Notes: generated by a model not told the origin, from the sequence alone. DNA of 7,773 bases from an uncultured Leucobacter sp. (GCA_945952575.1 CAMFIY010000126.1:1-7773), one strand, 5' to 3'; positions 1 to 7,042 are shown, counted from the stretch's first letter. Numbers and translations: made by a program.

Positions 1-1411
1 CAGCCTCGCGGACGCCCCGGCCCAGGTCGTCGTCGAGCTCGACCGGCAGATCCACCACGCGCTTGGCCGGCAGATCCGCCGCCACATCGATCTTGCGACG
101 GCGCACGATGCCCATGTCGACCACGCTCTGCCGCGCGGCCGGGTAGAAGGCCGGATCGGCCGGCGTGTACCCGTTCGACTCGAGGGCCGCCATCAGTTCG
201 GGCCCGGGCTTCTCGGCGTCCGACCAGCCGAGGAACCGCCAGATCGCACGGAAGTCGTCGATGTCGTTGATCAGCGGCGTGCCGGTCAGAGCCAGCAGCA
301 GCGGACGGCCGCCGGGAACGCGATCCCGGATCCGGTCCGAGATCGCCAGCACGTTGCGCGATCGCTGGGACTGCACGTTCTTGATCATGTGCGCCTCGTC
401 GACGACCATGCCGCGGAAGCCGAATCGGGAGATCCAGCTGAGGTGGCGATCGAGGATGTCGTAGTTCACGACGAAGACGTCCGCGAAGGCGTCGATCTCG
501 TCGCCGTCACCGTGGATCACGGTCACCCGGCGCTGCGGCGTCCACCGCTGCACCTCGCGGGCCCAGTTCATCTTCACGACGTTCGGCACGACCACGAGCA
601 GCGGGTACGCATCGGCCACCGACGCCGCGATCACCGACTGCGCCGTCTTGCCGAGGCCCGGCTCGTCGGCGAGCAGGAAGCTGCGGTGCCCGTCGCGCAC
701 ACTGGCGAGGAAACGCGCCTGGTGCGGCATCAGCTCGAGGCCCTGCGGGGCGAGCCGATCCGGCACGGGCGGCTCGGGCAGCTCCATGCACGCGGATCCG
801 CCGCCGCCCTGCTCGAAGGACTTCAGGAGCGGCCCGAGCAGCTCCCAGTTCGCGAGGCGCACCACCGGGGTCGGCTTGCGCTTCTGACCCAGATCCGGCG
901 CGAGGAAGGGATTCGAGAGGATCCGTCCCTCGACACCGCGAGGCACCACCTGGCGCTCCGCGAGCTCCGCGGGGATCAACGCCTTCGCAGGCTCGGGCTC
1001 GGGCTCGGCGACCGGAACCTCGATACCCGCCTGCGCGAGCATCTTCCGCTTGAGCATGCGCGCCGCCTCGCTGACCGGCGCGGCCGGCTCGAGCAGCGTG
1101 ATGAGGCTGGTGTCTCGCGCCGCCGTCTTCGCGAGGATCGCGGCGACGCCATCGAGGCGTTTCAGCGTCTCGGCCCGCTCGGAGTCCGAGATGCCCTCGG
1201 CGGTCTTGATGCGGGCGCGCTCCTCGCGCATCAGCAGGGCGATGACGTGGAACTTGGTGCGGTTCGCCGGGCTGGCCTTGCCGCGCTGCGCCGACGCCTC
1301 GACCTCTCGGACGGCACGGGCGAGCAGCGGGATGATGCCCTCGTTGTGAGTGTGCTTCTTGCGCCCCTGGTTGCGGGATTTGCCCCCGCGCGTGGCAGTG
1401 GTGGTTGCCAT
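1..1411 (-). CDS. SNF2-family DEAD/DEAH-box helicase, N-terminal part (runs off left edge)
   Basis: The minus frame is open from ATG 1411 to the window edge (470 codons), and AGGAG lies 7 bases upstream of the ATG. A basic N-terminus (residues 8-20, RGGKSRNQGRKKH) leads into about 215 residues that match no domain I can name, including a Glu-Pro repeat near 136-142. The ATPase lobe begins at LMPHQ (227-231). Walker A is DEPGLGKT (249-256, Lys255), the DEAH box is at 338-341, and motif III LTGTP is at 375-379. This order is that of SNF2_N ATP-dependent translocases, which move on double-stranded DNA in remodelling, repair or transcription recycling. Walker A has Pro where most SNF2 proteins have Met (DEMGLGKT). 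The second RecA lobe (Helicase_C) must lie to the left, outside the window. The gene is 259 bases from ribF, so it probably has its own promoter. Its substrate cannot be told from the sequence; a HepA/RapA- or SMARCAL1-like role is possible. Confidence 0.9.
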   Translation of the reverse strand, partial: MATTTATRGGKSRNQGRKKHTHNEGIIPLLARAVREVEASAQRGKASPANRTKFHVIALLMREERARIKTAEGISDSERAETLKRLDGVAAILAKTAARDTSLITLLEPAAPVSEAARMLKRKMLAQAGIEVPVAEPEPEPAKALIPAELAERQVVPRGVEGRILSNPFLAPDLGQKRKPTPVVRLANWELLGPLLKSFEQGGGGSACMELPEPPVPDRLAPQGLELMPHQARFLASVRDGHRSFLLADEPGLGKTAQSVIAASVADAYPLLVVVPNVVKMNWAREVQRWTPQRRVTVIHGDGDEIDAFADVFVVNYDILDRHLSWISRFGFRGMVVDEAHMIKNVQSQRSRNVLAISDRIRDRVPGGRPLLLALTGTPLINDIDDFRAIWRFLGWSDAEKPGPELMAALESNGYTPADPAFYPAARQSVVDMGIVRRRKIDVAADLPAKRVVDLPVELDDDLGRGVREA

Positions 1412-1670
1412 GGATCTCCTGATCGGCGTGCGCCGCCCGTGAACGGGGCTGCGGGATCCGCCTGCTGTTCCGATCTCGGCCTGACAGCGTGCATGACACG
1501 GCGGCTCGAAGCGCGGGTGCTGGCGTGATCCGTCATCAGTTTAGCACTGCGCGCGGCGAGCGGGATGCGCAGACTCCGGTCTATCGGCCACGAGGGCATC
1601 GCGAACCTCTGCCGGTCTGACGACCCGCGAGAACCGGCGCAGTGGCGCCACCGCGATTTTGGACCGGACG
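1412..1670. other. 259-base spacer between helicase start and ribF stop
   Basis: I see no credible gene here. The right part holds inverted repeats just after the ribF stop, and the left part forms the leader of the helicase gene. On the minus strand a possible -10 hexamer, TAAACT (1538-1543), fits the loose actinobacterial TAnnnT pattern and would give a leader of roughly 120 bases. No matching -35 is visible. Confidence 0.5.
1611..1638 (-). terminator. Possible weak hairpin after ribF
   Basis: GCCGGT (1611-1616) and ACCGGC (1633-1638) form a perfect 6-bp GC-rich stem with a 16-base loop, starting about 32 bases beyond the ribF stop codon in the direction of ribF transcription. A perfect 10-bp palindrome, GTGGCGCCAC (1642-1651), sits between the hairpin and ribF. 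No T-run follows on the minus strand, so intrinsic termination is uncertain. The pair could instead be chance structure in GC-rich DNA. Confidence 0.25.
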
Positions 1671-2636
1671 CTATGCGTCCCGCCCCAACAGAATCGCGCG
1701 GGCCTGCCGCACATCCTCGTGCATCCGCTCGATCAGCGCGTCGACCCCGGCGAAGGCGACCATGCCGCGCAGCCGTTCGGCGAAGCTGATCTCGATCCGC
1801 TCGCCGTAGATGTCGCCGGAGAAGTCGAGCAGGAACGCCTCCACGCGCGGCGTCCCCTCCGGCTCGAACGTGAGGTTGACGCCCACCGAGATCGCCGCCT
1901 CGTAGCGCACGCCCCCGACGACCGCCCAGCCGGCATAGACGCCGTCGGCCGGGATCAGCCCGCCGACCTCCGCGTCCGCACCGTCGCCGGCCCCGAGGTT
2001 CGCGGTCGGAAAGCCGAGCTCGCGGCCCCGGGCATCGCCGCGCACCACCACGCCGCGCACGGCGGCCGGGTGGCCCATCATGCGGGCCGCGGTAGCCGCA
2101 TCGCCCTGCAGGATCGCTTCGCGGATCCGGGAGGACGAGATGACTCCGAGCTCTGGATCCTCCACCGGGGCGACGAAGTCCACGTCGAAGCCGAGGCGGA
2201 GCCCGGCACTGGCGAGCATCAGCGAGTCGCCGGCGCCATCGTGCCCGAAGCGGAAGCTCTCCCCGACGCACAGGTACCTGACGCGCAGGCGATCGACCAG
2301 GATGCGCTGGACGAACTCTTCAGCCGGCACCGCGGCGAGCCTCGCATCGAAGGGCACCATGATGCAGGCCGCGACCCCCGCCTCAGCGAGCGCATCGATC
2401 CGCTGCTGCGGACTCATGATGGGCTCGGGGCAGTTCTCCGGGCTGAGCAGGCTGAGCGGGTTGTTCTCGAAGGTGAAGACCACCGGCTCGAGGCCGCGTC
2501 TCGCCGAAGCCTGGGCGATGCCCGCGAGGAGCGCCTGATGTCCGAGGTGCACGCCGTCGAACTTGCCGATGGCGATCGCGGTTCCCGTCGCGAAGGCGCC
2601 GTCCGGGATCTCGTCGAGCGAGCGGTAGATCTGCAT
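1671..2636 (-). CDS. ribF: Bifunctional riboflavin kinase / FAD synthetase
   Basis: This enzyme phosphorylates riboflavin to FMN and adenylylates FMN to FAD in the cytosol. Residue numbers are from ATG 2636 (321 residues, normal length). The N-terminal FAD-synthetase half has the nucleotidyltransferase signature GKFDGVHLGH (24-33), VGESFRFG (124-131) and ISSSRIR (166-172). The C-terminal riboflavin kinase half has GRELGFPTANL (204-214, with the PTAN motif), DGVYAG (231-236) and VEAFLLDF (265-272), whose Glu266 is the expected catalytic base. The usual GtNPTF loop reads GVNLTF (252-257), a small deviation. A GTG lies directly before the ATG (2639), so the protein may start one residue earlier. 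The upstream gene's TGA overlaps this ATG as TGATG, and I see no strong Shine-Dalgarno, so translational coupling is likely. It is the last gene of the truB cluster. Confidence 0.96.
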   Translation of the reverse strand: MQIYRSLDEIPDGAFATGTAIAIGKFDGVHLGHQALLAGIAQASARRGLEPVVFTFENNPLSLLSPENCPEPIMSPQQRIDALAEAGVAACIMVPFDARLAAVPAEEFVQRILVDRLRVRYLCVGESFRFGHDGAGDSLMLASAGLRLGFDVDFVAPVEDPELGVISSSRIREAILQGDAATAARMMGHPAAVRGVVVRGDARGRELGFPTANLGAGDGADAEVGGLIPADGVYAGWAVVGGVRYEAAISVGVNLTFEPEGTPRVEAFLLDFSGDIYGERIEISFAERLRGMVAFAGVDALIERMHEDVRQARAILLGRDA

Positions 2637-3103
2637 CACGCCGCCGCTCGGGGCTCAGCGGCGTCATCCGCCTGCTGCGCGGTCGGGCGGGTGCGACGGA
2701 GCCAGAGCATGCCGAGCATCGGCAGGAAGAGCGGCACCAGCAGATAGCCCGCCCCGAACCAGGACCAGGCGGAGGGGTGCGCGAAGAGCTCGGGATGCGT
2801 GAAGCTGAGCGTGCCGACGACGAGCACGCCCGTGAGTTCGAAGGCCAGTGCGATCCAGGCGACCGTGCGCCAGGCGCCGGTGCGCTTGATGAGCGCGATG
2901 GTCGCGACGATGTAGACGATGCCGGAGACGAGCGACAGGCTGTATGCGAGCGGCGCCTCGTCGAACTTCGCGATGATCTGATAGAGCGCGCGCATCGTCG
3001 CACCGATCGCGAGGATGATGTAGACGGAGATGAGCACCCGGCCGAGGCTGCCCGTGCGGGCGTGCTTCCTCGCCTCCGACTGGTCGATCACGGTTTCTGG
3101 CAC
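2636..3103 (-). CDS. Conserved actinobacterial four-helix membrane protein (unknown function)
   Basis: This 155-residue protein starts at GTG 3103, with only a weak GGAA upstream. Residues 1-20 are polar with several basic residues, suggesting a cytoplasmic N-terminus. Hydrophobic helices fall near 21-43, 52-73, 80-103 and 115-137, and a charged tail (RRTRPTAQQADD region) should also be cytoplasmic. Between helices 1 and 2 is the stretch KFDEAPLAYSLS, which I recall as well conserved in related actinobacterial proteins. There are no cysteines, no signal peptidase motif and no recognisable catalytic residues. Its stop overlaps the ribF start (TGATG), and it lies 37 bases after the 118-residue membrane protein, inside the truB-ribF cluster. 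That position would fit a role near flavin metabolism or the envelope, but nothing in the sequence shows it. I do not recognise a named family. Confidence 0.85.
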   Translation of the reverse strand: MPETVIDQSEARKHARTGSLGRVLISVYIILAIGATMRALYQIIAKFDEAPLAYSLSLVSGIVYIVATIALIKRTGAWRTVAWIALAFELTGVLVVGTLSFTHPELFAHPSAWSWFGAGYLLVPLFLPMLGMLWLRRTRPTAQQADDAAEPRAAA

Positions 3104-3120
3104 GCGTTCCAGCTTACCGG

Positions 3121-3131
3121 CCCGAATCGGG
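3121..3131. repeat. Short palindrome CCCGAATCGGG between the two membrane genes
   Basis: This is a perfect 5-bp inverted repeat around a single central base, in the 37-base gap between the 118- and 155-residue membrane protein genes. It is too short to be a good terminator and no T-run follows. It may only affect mRNA structure near the downstream GTG start. Confidence 0.3.
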
Positions 3132-3141
3132 GCGCGGCGTC

Positions 3142-3498
3142 TCAGATCCAGATGACCAGCATCCGGTAGAGCATGACGGCGACGGCGAGATGCACGATGA
3201 TCAGGACGAGATTCGCACTGCGTTTGCGATCGATCAGCGCCCAGAACCCGGCTGCGAACGGCAGTACCGTCGCGACGACGAGATACATCCAGAATTCGAG
3301 GGGATCGCCGGCAGGCGGGCTGCCCGCGAGCGGCGCGATGATCGCCACGACGATCTGAACGATCAGCAGCACCCCGACGAGCGCGCTCGCGCCGAGCGAG
3401 TAGTCGTTCGGTGCGGCGCCCCTGACGAACACGCCGAGCGCGACCGCCGCCGCGACCAGTGCAACCGCGATCTGCACGACGGTGAACCAGAGGATCAC
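3142..3498 (-). CDS. Small four-helix membrane protein (unknown function)
   Basis: This 118-residue, almost wholly hydrophobic protein starts at GTG 3498. That start overlaps the truB stop by four bases (GTGA), a typical sign of translational coupling. Predicted helices lie near 2-24, 37-57, 66-90 and 97-116. Loop residues are APNDYSLG (28-36 region), GSPPAGDPLEFW (59-70) and a basic loop DRKRS (near 90-94) that should be cytoplasmic. The C-terminus, YRMLVIW, resembles a motif I remember from conserved hypothetical actinobacterial membrane proteins. There is no signal peptide and there are no cysteines. It is the second gene of the truB cluster, followed by another four-helix protein, so the two may act together. 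I cannot assign a function. A transporter fold is unlikely at this size unless it is oligomeric. Confidence 0.85.
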   Translation of the reverse strand: MILWFTVVQIAVALVAAAVALGVFVRGAAPNDYSLGASALVGVLLIVQIVVAIIAPLAGSPPAGDPLEFWMYLVVATVLPFAAGFWALIDRKRSANLVLIIVHLAVAVMLYRMLVIWI

Positions 3499-4493
3499 GC
3501 GCTCGCCCCGGATCCGAGCCCCGTCGCGTCGGGTGTCGGGAAGTTCGTGACCACTCGGGTCCGGCCGCGCTTCACCTCGACGAGACCGACCAGCCGCCCG
3601 GCACCCGGCCCCTCGGCGGCGACTGCCGCCACGAGCCTCGCGTCCGGGTGCAGCTCGGGATCCACCTCCAAGCGCTTCCCGTGACCCAGATCGATCTCCT
3701 GCTGCGCCGTGAGCCGGAGCACCGGGAACAACCGCTCGGCGACGGTCGCGGGATCCAGCATCTCGGCGGCGCCGACTCCGCCGTCGGCGAGCGCTGCGGT
3801 CGAGACCGCCGCGGCCACGTCGAACGGTCCCACCTCGATCCGACGGAGCGCGACGAGGTGCCCGCCGACGCCGAGCGCCGCGCCGAGATCCCGCGCCAGG
3901 GCGCGGATGTACGTGCCCGAGGAGCAGCGCACGGTCGCGTCGATGTCGATGACCTCATCGCCCCGATCGGAACGGGCGGTCCGCGGATCCCCGAGTTCGA
4001 AGGCGTGGATCGTGACCGGACGCTTCGCGAGCTCGACCTGCTCTCCCGCGCGCACGCGGTCGTAGGCGCGACGGCCATCGACCTTGATCGCGCTGACCGC
4101 GCTGGGCGCCTGCTCGATCGGGCCGGTCAGCGCGGCGGCGGCGGCCGTGATCGGCGCGGGCGAGTCGGTCAGCGCGGCGATCCGTGCGGCGACCTCGAGC
4201 CGCTCTGTCTCGTCGCGATCTAGCGCATCGCCCTCGCGGTCGTCGGTCACGGTGGCGATCCCGAGCCTGATGGTGGCCGTGTAGGTCTTGTCGAGTCCGA
4301 CCAGATGCGTGAGCAGTCGCGTGGCGGGACCGGCGCCCAGCAGGAGCAGTCCGGTCGCCATCGGATCCAGAGTCCCGGCGTGCCCGACCTTGCGGGTGCC
4401 GAGCGCACGGCGGGCCTTCGCGACCACATCGTGGCTGGTCCAGCCCTCGGCCTTGTCGACCAGCAGGATCCCGTTCGGTGCGTGTGATCTCAT
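3495..4493 (-). CDS. truB: tRNA pseudouridine(55) synthase TruB
   Basis: TruB converts U55 to pseudouridine in the T-loop of tRNAs and also helps tRNA fold. The start is ATG 4493, giving 332 residues, close to the usual actinobacterial size. The protein opens with the typical NGILLVDKAEGWTSHD (7-22). Motif II is KVGHAGTLDPMATGLL (35-50) with catalytic Asp43. Substrate-pocket KTY is at 69-71 (Tyr71), followed by QAPSAVSAIKVDGRRAY (128-144) and CSSGTYIRALARDLG (190-204), whose Arg197 matches the conserved active-site Arg. The C-terminal 90 residues fit the TruB C-terminal RNA-binding region. The reading frame stays open far upstream (to 5510) through the antisense of two other genes, so length alone would place the start wrongly; homology fixes it near 4493. 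A GGTAGG precedes the ATG at long spacing, and ATG codons at 4520 and 4526 are less likely starts. It leads the cluster ending in ribF. Confidence 0.97.
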   Translation of the reverse strand: MRSHAPNGILLVDKAEGWTSHDVVAKARRALGTRKVGHAGTLDPMATGLLLLGAGPATRLLTHLVGLDKTYTATIRLGIATVTDDREGDALDRDETERLEVAARIAALTDSPAPITAAAAALTGPIEQAPSAVSAIKVDGRRAYDRVRAGEQVELAKRPVTIHAFELGDPRTARSDRGDEVIDIDATVRCSSGTYIRALARDLGAALGVGGHLVALRRIEVGPFDVAAAVSTAALADGGVGAAEMLDPATVAERLFPVLRLTAQQEIDLGHGKRLEVDPELHPDARLVAAVAAEGPGAGRLVGLVEVKRGRTRVVTNFPTPDATGLGSGASA

Positions 4494-4571
4494 CCCGCCC
4501 AGCCTACCGACCGCACGCATCTCCATACTTTGGGCGATGCCGCGCGCACGCCTCCCTGCCAGCCTGGAACG
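4494..4571. promoter_or_regulatory. Divergent promoter region truB / DUF2871 gene
   Basis: These 78 bases separate two start codons that face away from each other, so promoters for the truB-ribF cluster (minus) and the DUF2871-mutY pair (plus) should lie here or just inside the genes. The only AT-rich stretch is CATACTTT (4524-4531). CATACT would be a weak plus-strand -10 hexamer for the DUF2871 gene. I find no convincing -35 element on either strand. Confidence 0.4.
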
Positions 4572-5039
4572 ATGAAGAAAGCACTCAACCACCTCCTCGT
4601 GTCCGCATTCGTCTACGGAGGCGTCGGCGTCGCCTCCGGCCTCTTCTACCGCGAGTTCACGAAGCTCAACGACTTCCCCGAAGGCGCGTTCACTCAGCTC
4701 GGCCTCGCCCACACCCATCTGCTCGCGCTCGGGTTCTTCCCGTTCCTCATCCTGCTCGGGCTCGAACAGGCGTTCCGGCTCTCCGCGGCGCGCAAGCGCT
4801 TCTCCTGGTTCCTCTGGCTGTACCACATCGGCGTCTCGCTGACCGCGGCCATGCTGATCCTGCACGGCTCGCTGACGGTGCTCGGGCTCGAGTCCTCCAA
4901 GATGATCTCCGGCATCGCGGGCCTCGGCCACATCTCCCTCACGGCCGCCATCGTCCTGCTCTTCTTCGTGATCCGCGCCGCGATCCGACGCCGGCCCGAG
5001 GACGCGCGCGAGGCCGGGGCCGCGGTTTCGAGCGCCTAG
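4572..5039 (+). CDS. DUF2871-family membrane protein (unknown function)
   Basis: This is a 155-residue protein from ATG 4572, with GGAA (4566-4569) as a weak ribosome site. An upstream TTG (4530) would add 14 unlikely residues. Four helices lie near 8-26, 50-68, 78-103 and 114-140, ending in a basic, acidic tail at the cytoplasmic side. The segments ASGLFYREFTKLN (21-33), HTHLLALG (47-54) and SGIAGLGHI (114-122) match the DUF2871 pattern as I remember it. Histidines at 47, 49, 86, 99 and 121 lie in or near membrane segments, which could suit heme or metal binding. That is an inference, as the family has no known role. The gene is followed after nine bases by mutY on the same strand, so the two are very likely co-transcribed. 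The link to DNA repair may be functional (oxidative stress) or merely positional. Confidence 0.85.
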   Translation: MKKALNHLLVSAFVYGGVGVASGLFYREFTKLNDFPEGAFTQLGLAHTHLLALGFFPFLILLGLEQAFRLSAARKRFSWFLWLYHIGVSLTAAMLILHGSLTVLGLESSKMISGIAGLGHISLTAAIVLLFFVIRAAIRRRPEDAREAGAAVSSA

Positions 5040-5048
5040 ACTGAGCGG

Positions 5049-5945
5049 GTGCCCGGCCGGAAGAAGCAGATCGCGGACGCGCTGAACGCATGGTTCACGC
5101 GCGAGGCGCGCGAACTTCCCTGGCGAGGCCGACCCGGCGAGATCGATCCGTGGGCCGTGCTGGTCTCCGAGTTCATGCTGCAGCAGACTCAAGTCGAGCG
5201 GGTGCTGCCCCGGTTCCTCGAGTGGATGGAGCGCTGGCCGAGGCCGTCGGCGCTCGCCGCCGAGGCGCCGGGCGAGGCGGTGCGGGCGTGGGGCCGGCTC
5301 GGGTATCCGCGACGCGCGCTCTGGCTGCACCGGGCCGCCGCCGAGATCGCCCGCGATCACAGGGATCGCGTGCCGAGGGACGCCGACGCGCTGCTCGGCC
5401 TGACCGGTGTCGGCCCGTACACCGCGCGCGCCGTCACGTCGTTCGCCTACGGCGAGCGCCATCCCGTCGTCGACACCAACACGCGCCGCGTCATCGCCCG
5501 GCTCGTGCACGGCCTAGCCGCGGCCGGCCCGCCGCGCGCCTCCGACCTCGCCGACATGGAGGCGCTCCTGCCCGAGGAGCCTGACGAGGCCCGCCTGTTC
5601 AACGCCGCGGCGATGGAGCTCGGCGCGGTCCTCTGCACCGCTCGGACGCCTGGCTGCGGCGACTGCCCGCTCGCGGACTGGTGCGAGTGGCGCGGGGCCG
5701 GCTATCCGGACAACGCACCCTCCGGCCGTGCGAAGCAAGCGGCGTTCGCGGGCAGCGACCGGCAGGTGCGCGGCAGGATCATGGCGCTGCTGCGCCAGTC
5801 GGAACTCCCGGTATCGCGCGCCGACGCGCTCGCCGCCGCGTCCGAGGGCGGTGTGCGCACCGAGGATCAGCCTCGGCGCGCACTCGACTCCCTGGTGGCC
5901 GACGGCCTGCTGGTCGAGCACGACGGCGTCTACCAGCTGCCGTAA
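5049..5945 (+). CDS. mutY: A/G-specific adenine DNA glycosylase MutY (short form without NUDIX domain)
   Basis: MutY removes adenine mispaired with 8-oxoguanine, starting base-excision repair of oxidative damage. The start is GTG 5049, giving 298 residues. PWR is at 24-26, and SEFMLQQTQV (40-49) holds the catalytic Glu41. The helix-hairpin-helix is LTGVGPYTARAV (118-129) and the catalytic Asp142 lies in VDTNTRRV. Cys196, 203, 206 and 212 have the C-x6-C-x2-C-x5-C spacing of the [4Fe-4S] cluster. The C-terminal 70-80 residues (about 225-298) do not look like the NUDIX-like domain that reads 8-oxoG in E. coli MutY. They end in LDSLVADGLLVEHDGVYQLP, which resembles a small winged-helix fold. Short MutY proteins of about 290-300 residues are usual in actinobacteria. 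The gene follows the DUF2871 gene by nine bases and faces the DUF4352-like gene tail to tail. Confidence 0.96.
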   Translation: MPGRKKQIADALNAWFTREARELPWRGRPGEIDPWAVLVSEFMLQQTQVERVLPRFLEWMERWPRPSALAAEAPGEAVRAWGRLGYPRRALWLHRAAAEIARDHRDRVPRDADALLGLTGVGPYTARAVTSFAYGERHPVVDTNTRRVIARLVHGLAAAGPPRASDLADMEALLPEEPDEARLFNAAAMELGAVLCTARTPGCGDCPLADWCEWRGAGYPDNAPSGRAKQAAFAGSDRQVRGRIMALLRQSELPVSRADALAAASEGGVRTEDQPRRALDSLVADGLLVEHDGVYQLP

Positions 5946-6014
5946 ACGAGCCGCGAGACTCGTCCGAAGATGTGCAGCATCAGACACCGGTGCTCGAACT
6001 CAGCCGCGGCCCGC
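5946..6014. other. Convergent spacer mutY / DUF4352-like gene
   Basis: These 69 bases lie between the stop codons of two converging genes. A weak stem, ACGAG (5946-5950) with CTCGT (5959-5963), follows the mutY stop closely. It has no T-run, so a bidirectional terminator is expected by position but not clearly visible. Confidence 0.3.
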
Positions 6015-6989
6015 TCAGAGCGAGACGTAATTGCCGTTGTCGTAGACCAAGAAGGATCTCGCCTTCTTCGGAACGATATACACCGAGAAGCCGGAGAACT
6101 TCGAACCCGGGTAGAGCTTCGGCCCATCCGTCATCGGGGTCATGCCATCGCCAAGCACGAGGAACTCCTCGTCGTATCGGTTACCCTCTTTCGTGGCAAG
6201 AGACATGTCGAAGCTCGCTAGCGACGGATCCACGCCATCGGGATCGATGCCAACCATCGTGTACTTAACGACGACATATTTGAACCCTGACGGAGCCGTG
6301 GGATTGAACATGTTCCAGTCTTTAACACGCTGTGCTGCGTTCGCATCGACAACCCGCGCCCTCAACTTGTACTTCTCCCCACCCAGAAGCCCTTTCGCGA
6401 CATACGGCTGAGAGAACGGAGCTTCGACCGTTCCGAGCTCAGGCCTCGGCTCGGGTTTCGACTCCGGCTTCGGTTTCTCGGTAGCCGCAGGCTCTTCGCT
6501 TTTTTCAGGTGCCGTCGACTCCTGAGGCTCCTCCGCGGTAGCGGTGGGCGTAGGAGTCTCCGTCTTCTCAGTATCGCTGCCTGCTGCGGCGACACCGCGA
6601 GAGAAGTCCGGATCGCTGGTTACAGCGAACGCGAACACGACCGTCATGATCAAACTGGTCAGCAAAGCGATGCCGCCAAGCACCAAGCCGGAAATCGAGA
6701 GCCCTTTAGGCTGCTGCTTGATCAAGGCGATGATCGACAAAGCTACAGCGGCCAAGGCTACGATCACTCCGAAAACTGGAATGAACCCGAGCAGGAACGC
6801 CAGGATCCCCGCGATCAGCGCAAGAACGCCCAAAGTAGATGACTTCTGCACTGGCTGAGAAACGGCGCCGAACGGGGGTGCGGCATAGGTTACGAGTGGC
6901 TGAGCCGATCCCGGAACCTGATGCTGCGGGTACGGCGCGGGGTGCGAATTATCTTGCGGTTCAACTCCACCCGGTGAGTGCTCAGCCAT
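6015..6989 (-). CDS. Proline-rich three-helix membrane protein with extracellular DUF4352-like domain
   Basis: The start is taken as ATG 6989 (324 residues); an in-frame ATG at 7007 would add MWHYLS. Residues 1-51 are Pro/Gln-rich and probably cytoplasmic. Three helices near 52-70, 72-90 and 98-123, with the basic loop KQQPKG (91-96), resemble DUF4190-type membrane modules and put the C-terminus outside by the positive-inside rule. Residues 126-186 are a Thr/Pro/Glu/Lys-rich spacer with KPKPESKPEPRPE. Residues 187-324 form a beta-rich domain (KYKLRARVVDAN, FKYVVVKYTMVGI, YPGSKFSGFSVYIVP) similar to DUF4352/telokin-like domains. There are no cysteines, so it is not a lipoprotein. Base composition is plainly lower in GC than its neighbours (64 of 120 bases at 6241-6360, against 98 of 120 in mutY at 5221-5340), suggesting acquisition by transfer. 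A surface or cell-wall sensing role is possible, but function is unknown. Confidence 0.85.
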   Translation of the reverse strand: MAEHSPGGVEPQDNSHPAPYPQHQVPGSAQPLVTYAAPPFGAVSQPVQKSSTLGVLALIAGILAFLLGFIPVFGVIVALAAVALSIIALIKQQPKGLSISGLVLGGIALLTSLIMTVVFAFAVTSDPDFSRGVAAAGSDTEKTETPTPTATAEEPQESTAPEKSEEPAATEKPKPESKPEPRPELGTVEAPFSQPYVAKGLLGGEKYKLRARVVDANAAQRVKDWNMFNPTAPSGFKYVVVKYTMVGIDPDGVDPSLASFDMSLATKEGNRYDEEFLVLGDGMTPMTDGPKLYPGSKFSGFSVYIVPKKARSFLVYDNGNYVSL

Positions 6990-7016
6990 GGACAAATAAT
7001 GCCACATCCGAGCACT

Positions 7017-7022
7017 ATTCTA
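7017..7022 (-). promoter_or_regulatory. Candidate -10 box (TAGAAT) for the DUF4352-like gene
   Basis: TAGAAT on the minus strand matches the TATAAT consensus at five of six positions and ends nine bases before ATG 7007. That would give a leader of two or three bases to ATG 7007, or about 20 bases to ATG 6989. No good -35 is seen 17 bases upstream. The box is inside the inverted repeat ATTC-TAT-GAAT (7017-7027). A weaker alternative, CATTAT, lies six bases before ATG 6989 and would make that start leaderless. Confidence 0.4.
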
Positions 7023-7030
7023 TGAATAAA

Positions 7031-7042
7031 CTTGGATCCAAG
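7031..7042. promoter_or_regulatory. Perfect 12-bp palindrome CTTGGATCCAAG, possible operator
   Basis: The palindrome is perfect and its nearest edge is eight bases upstream of the candidate TAGAAT box, so it covers the -35 region of the DUF4352-like gene. A dimeric repressor or activator could bind there. This is an inference from position and symmetry only; I do not recognise the motif as the site of a known regulator. Confidence 0.35.

Noticed and set aside
507..1499. 330-residue minus-strand frame in another phase over the helicase
   Set aside because: The true helicase frame overlaps it fully and contains all helicase motifs. The alternative is Arg/Gly/Ala-rich low-complexity translation.
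389..1528. 379-residue plus-strand frame antisense to the helicase
   Set aside because: Its composition (Arg, Leu, His, Asp-rich without domains) is typical of the opposite strand of GC-rich coding sequence, and it has no plausible start site.
1231..2271. 346-residue minus-strand frame spanning ribF, the spacer and the helicase start
   Set aside because: It is out of phase with both genes, Arg-rich, and crosses two well-supported genes.
1659..2747. 362-residue plus-strand frame antisense to ribF
   Set aside because: ribF on the minus strand has all expected motifs; the antisense frame has none.
4494..5510. Long open extension of the truB frame, giving a 671-residue reading frame
   Set aside because: It runs antisense through mutY and the DUF2871 gene and has no family resemblance. 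TruB homology begins at residue 1 of the ATG 4493 form. In very GC-rich DNA stop codons are rare in such shadow frames.
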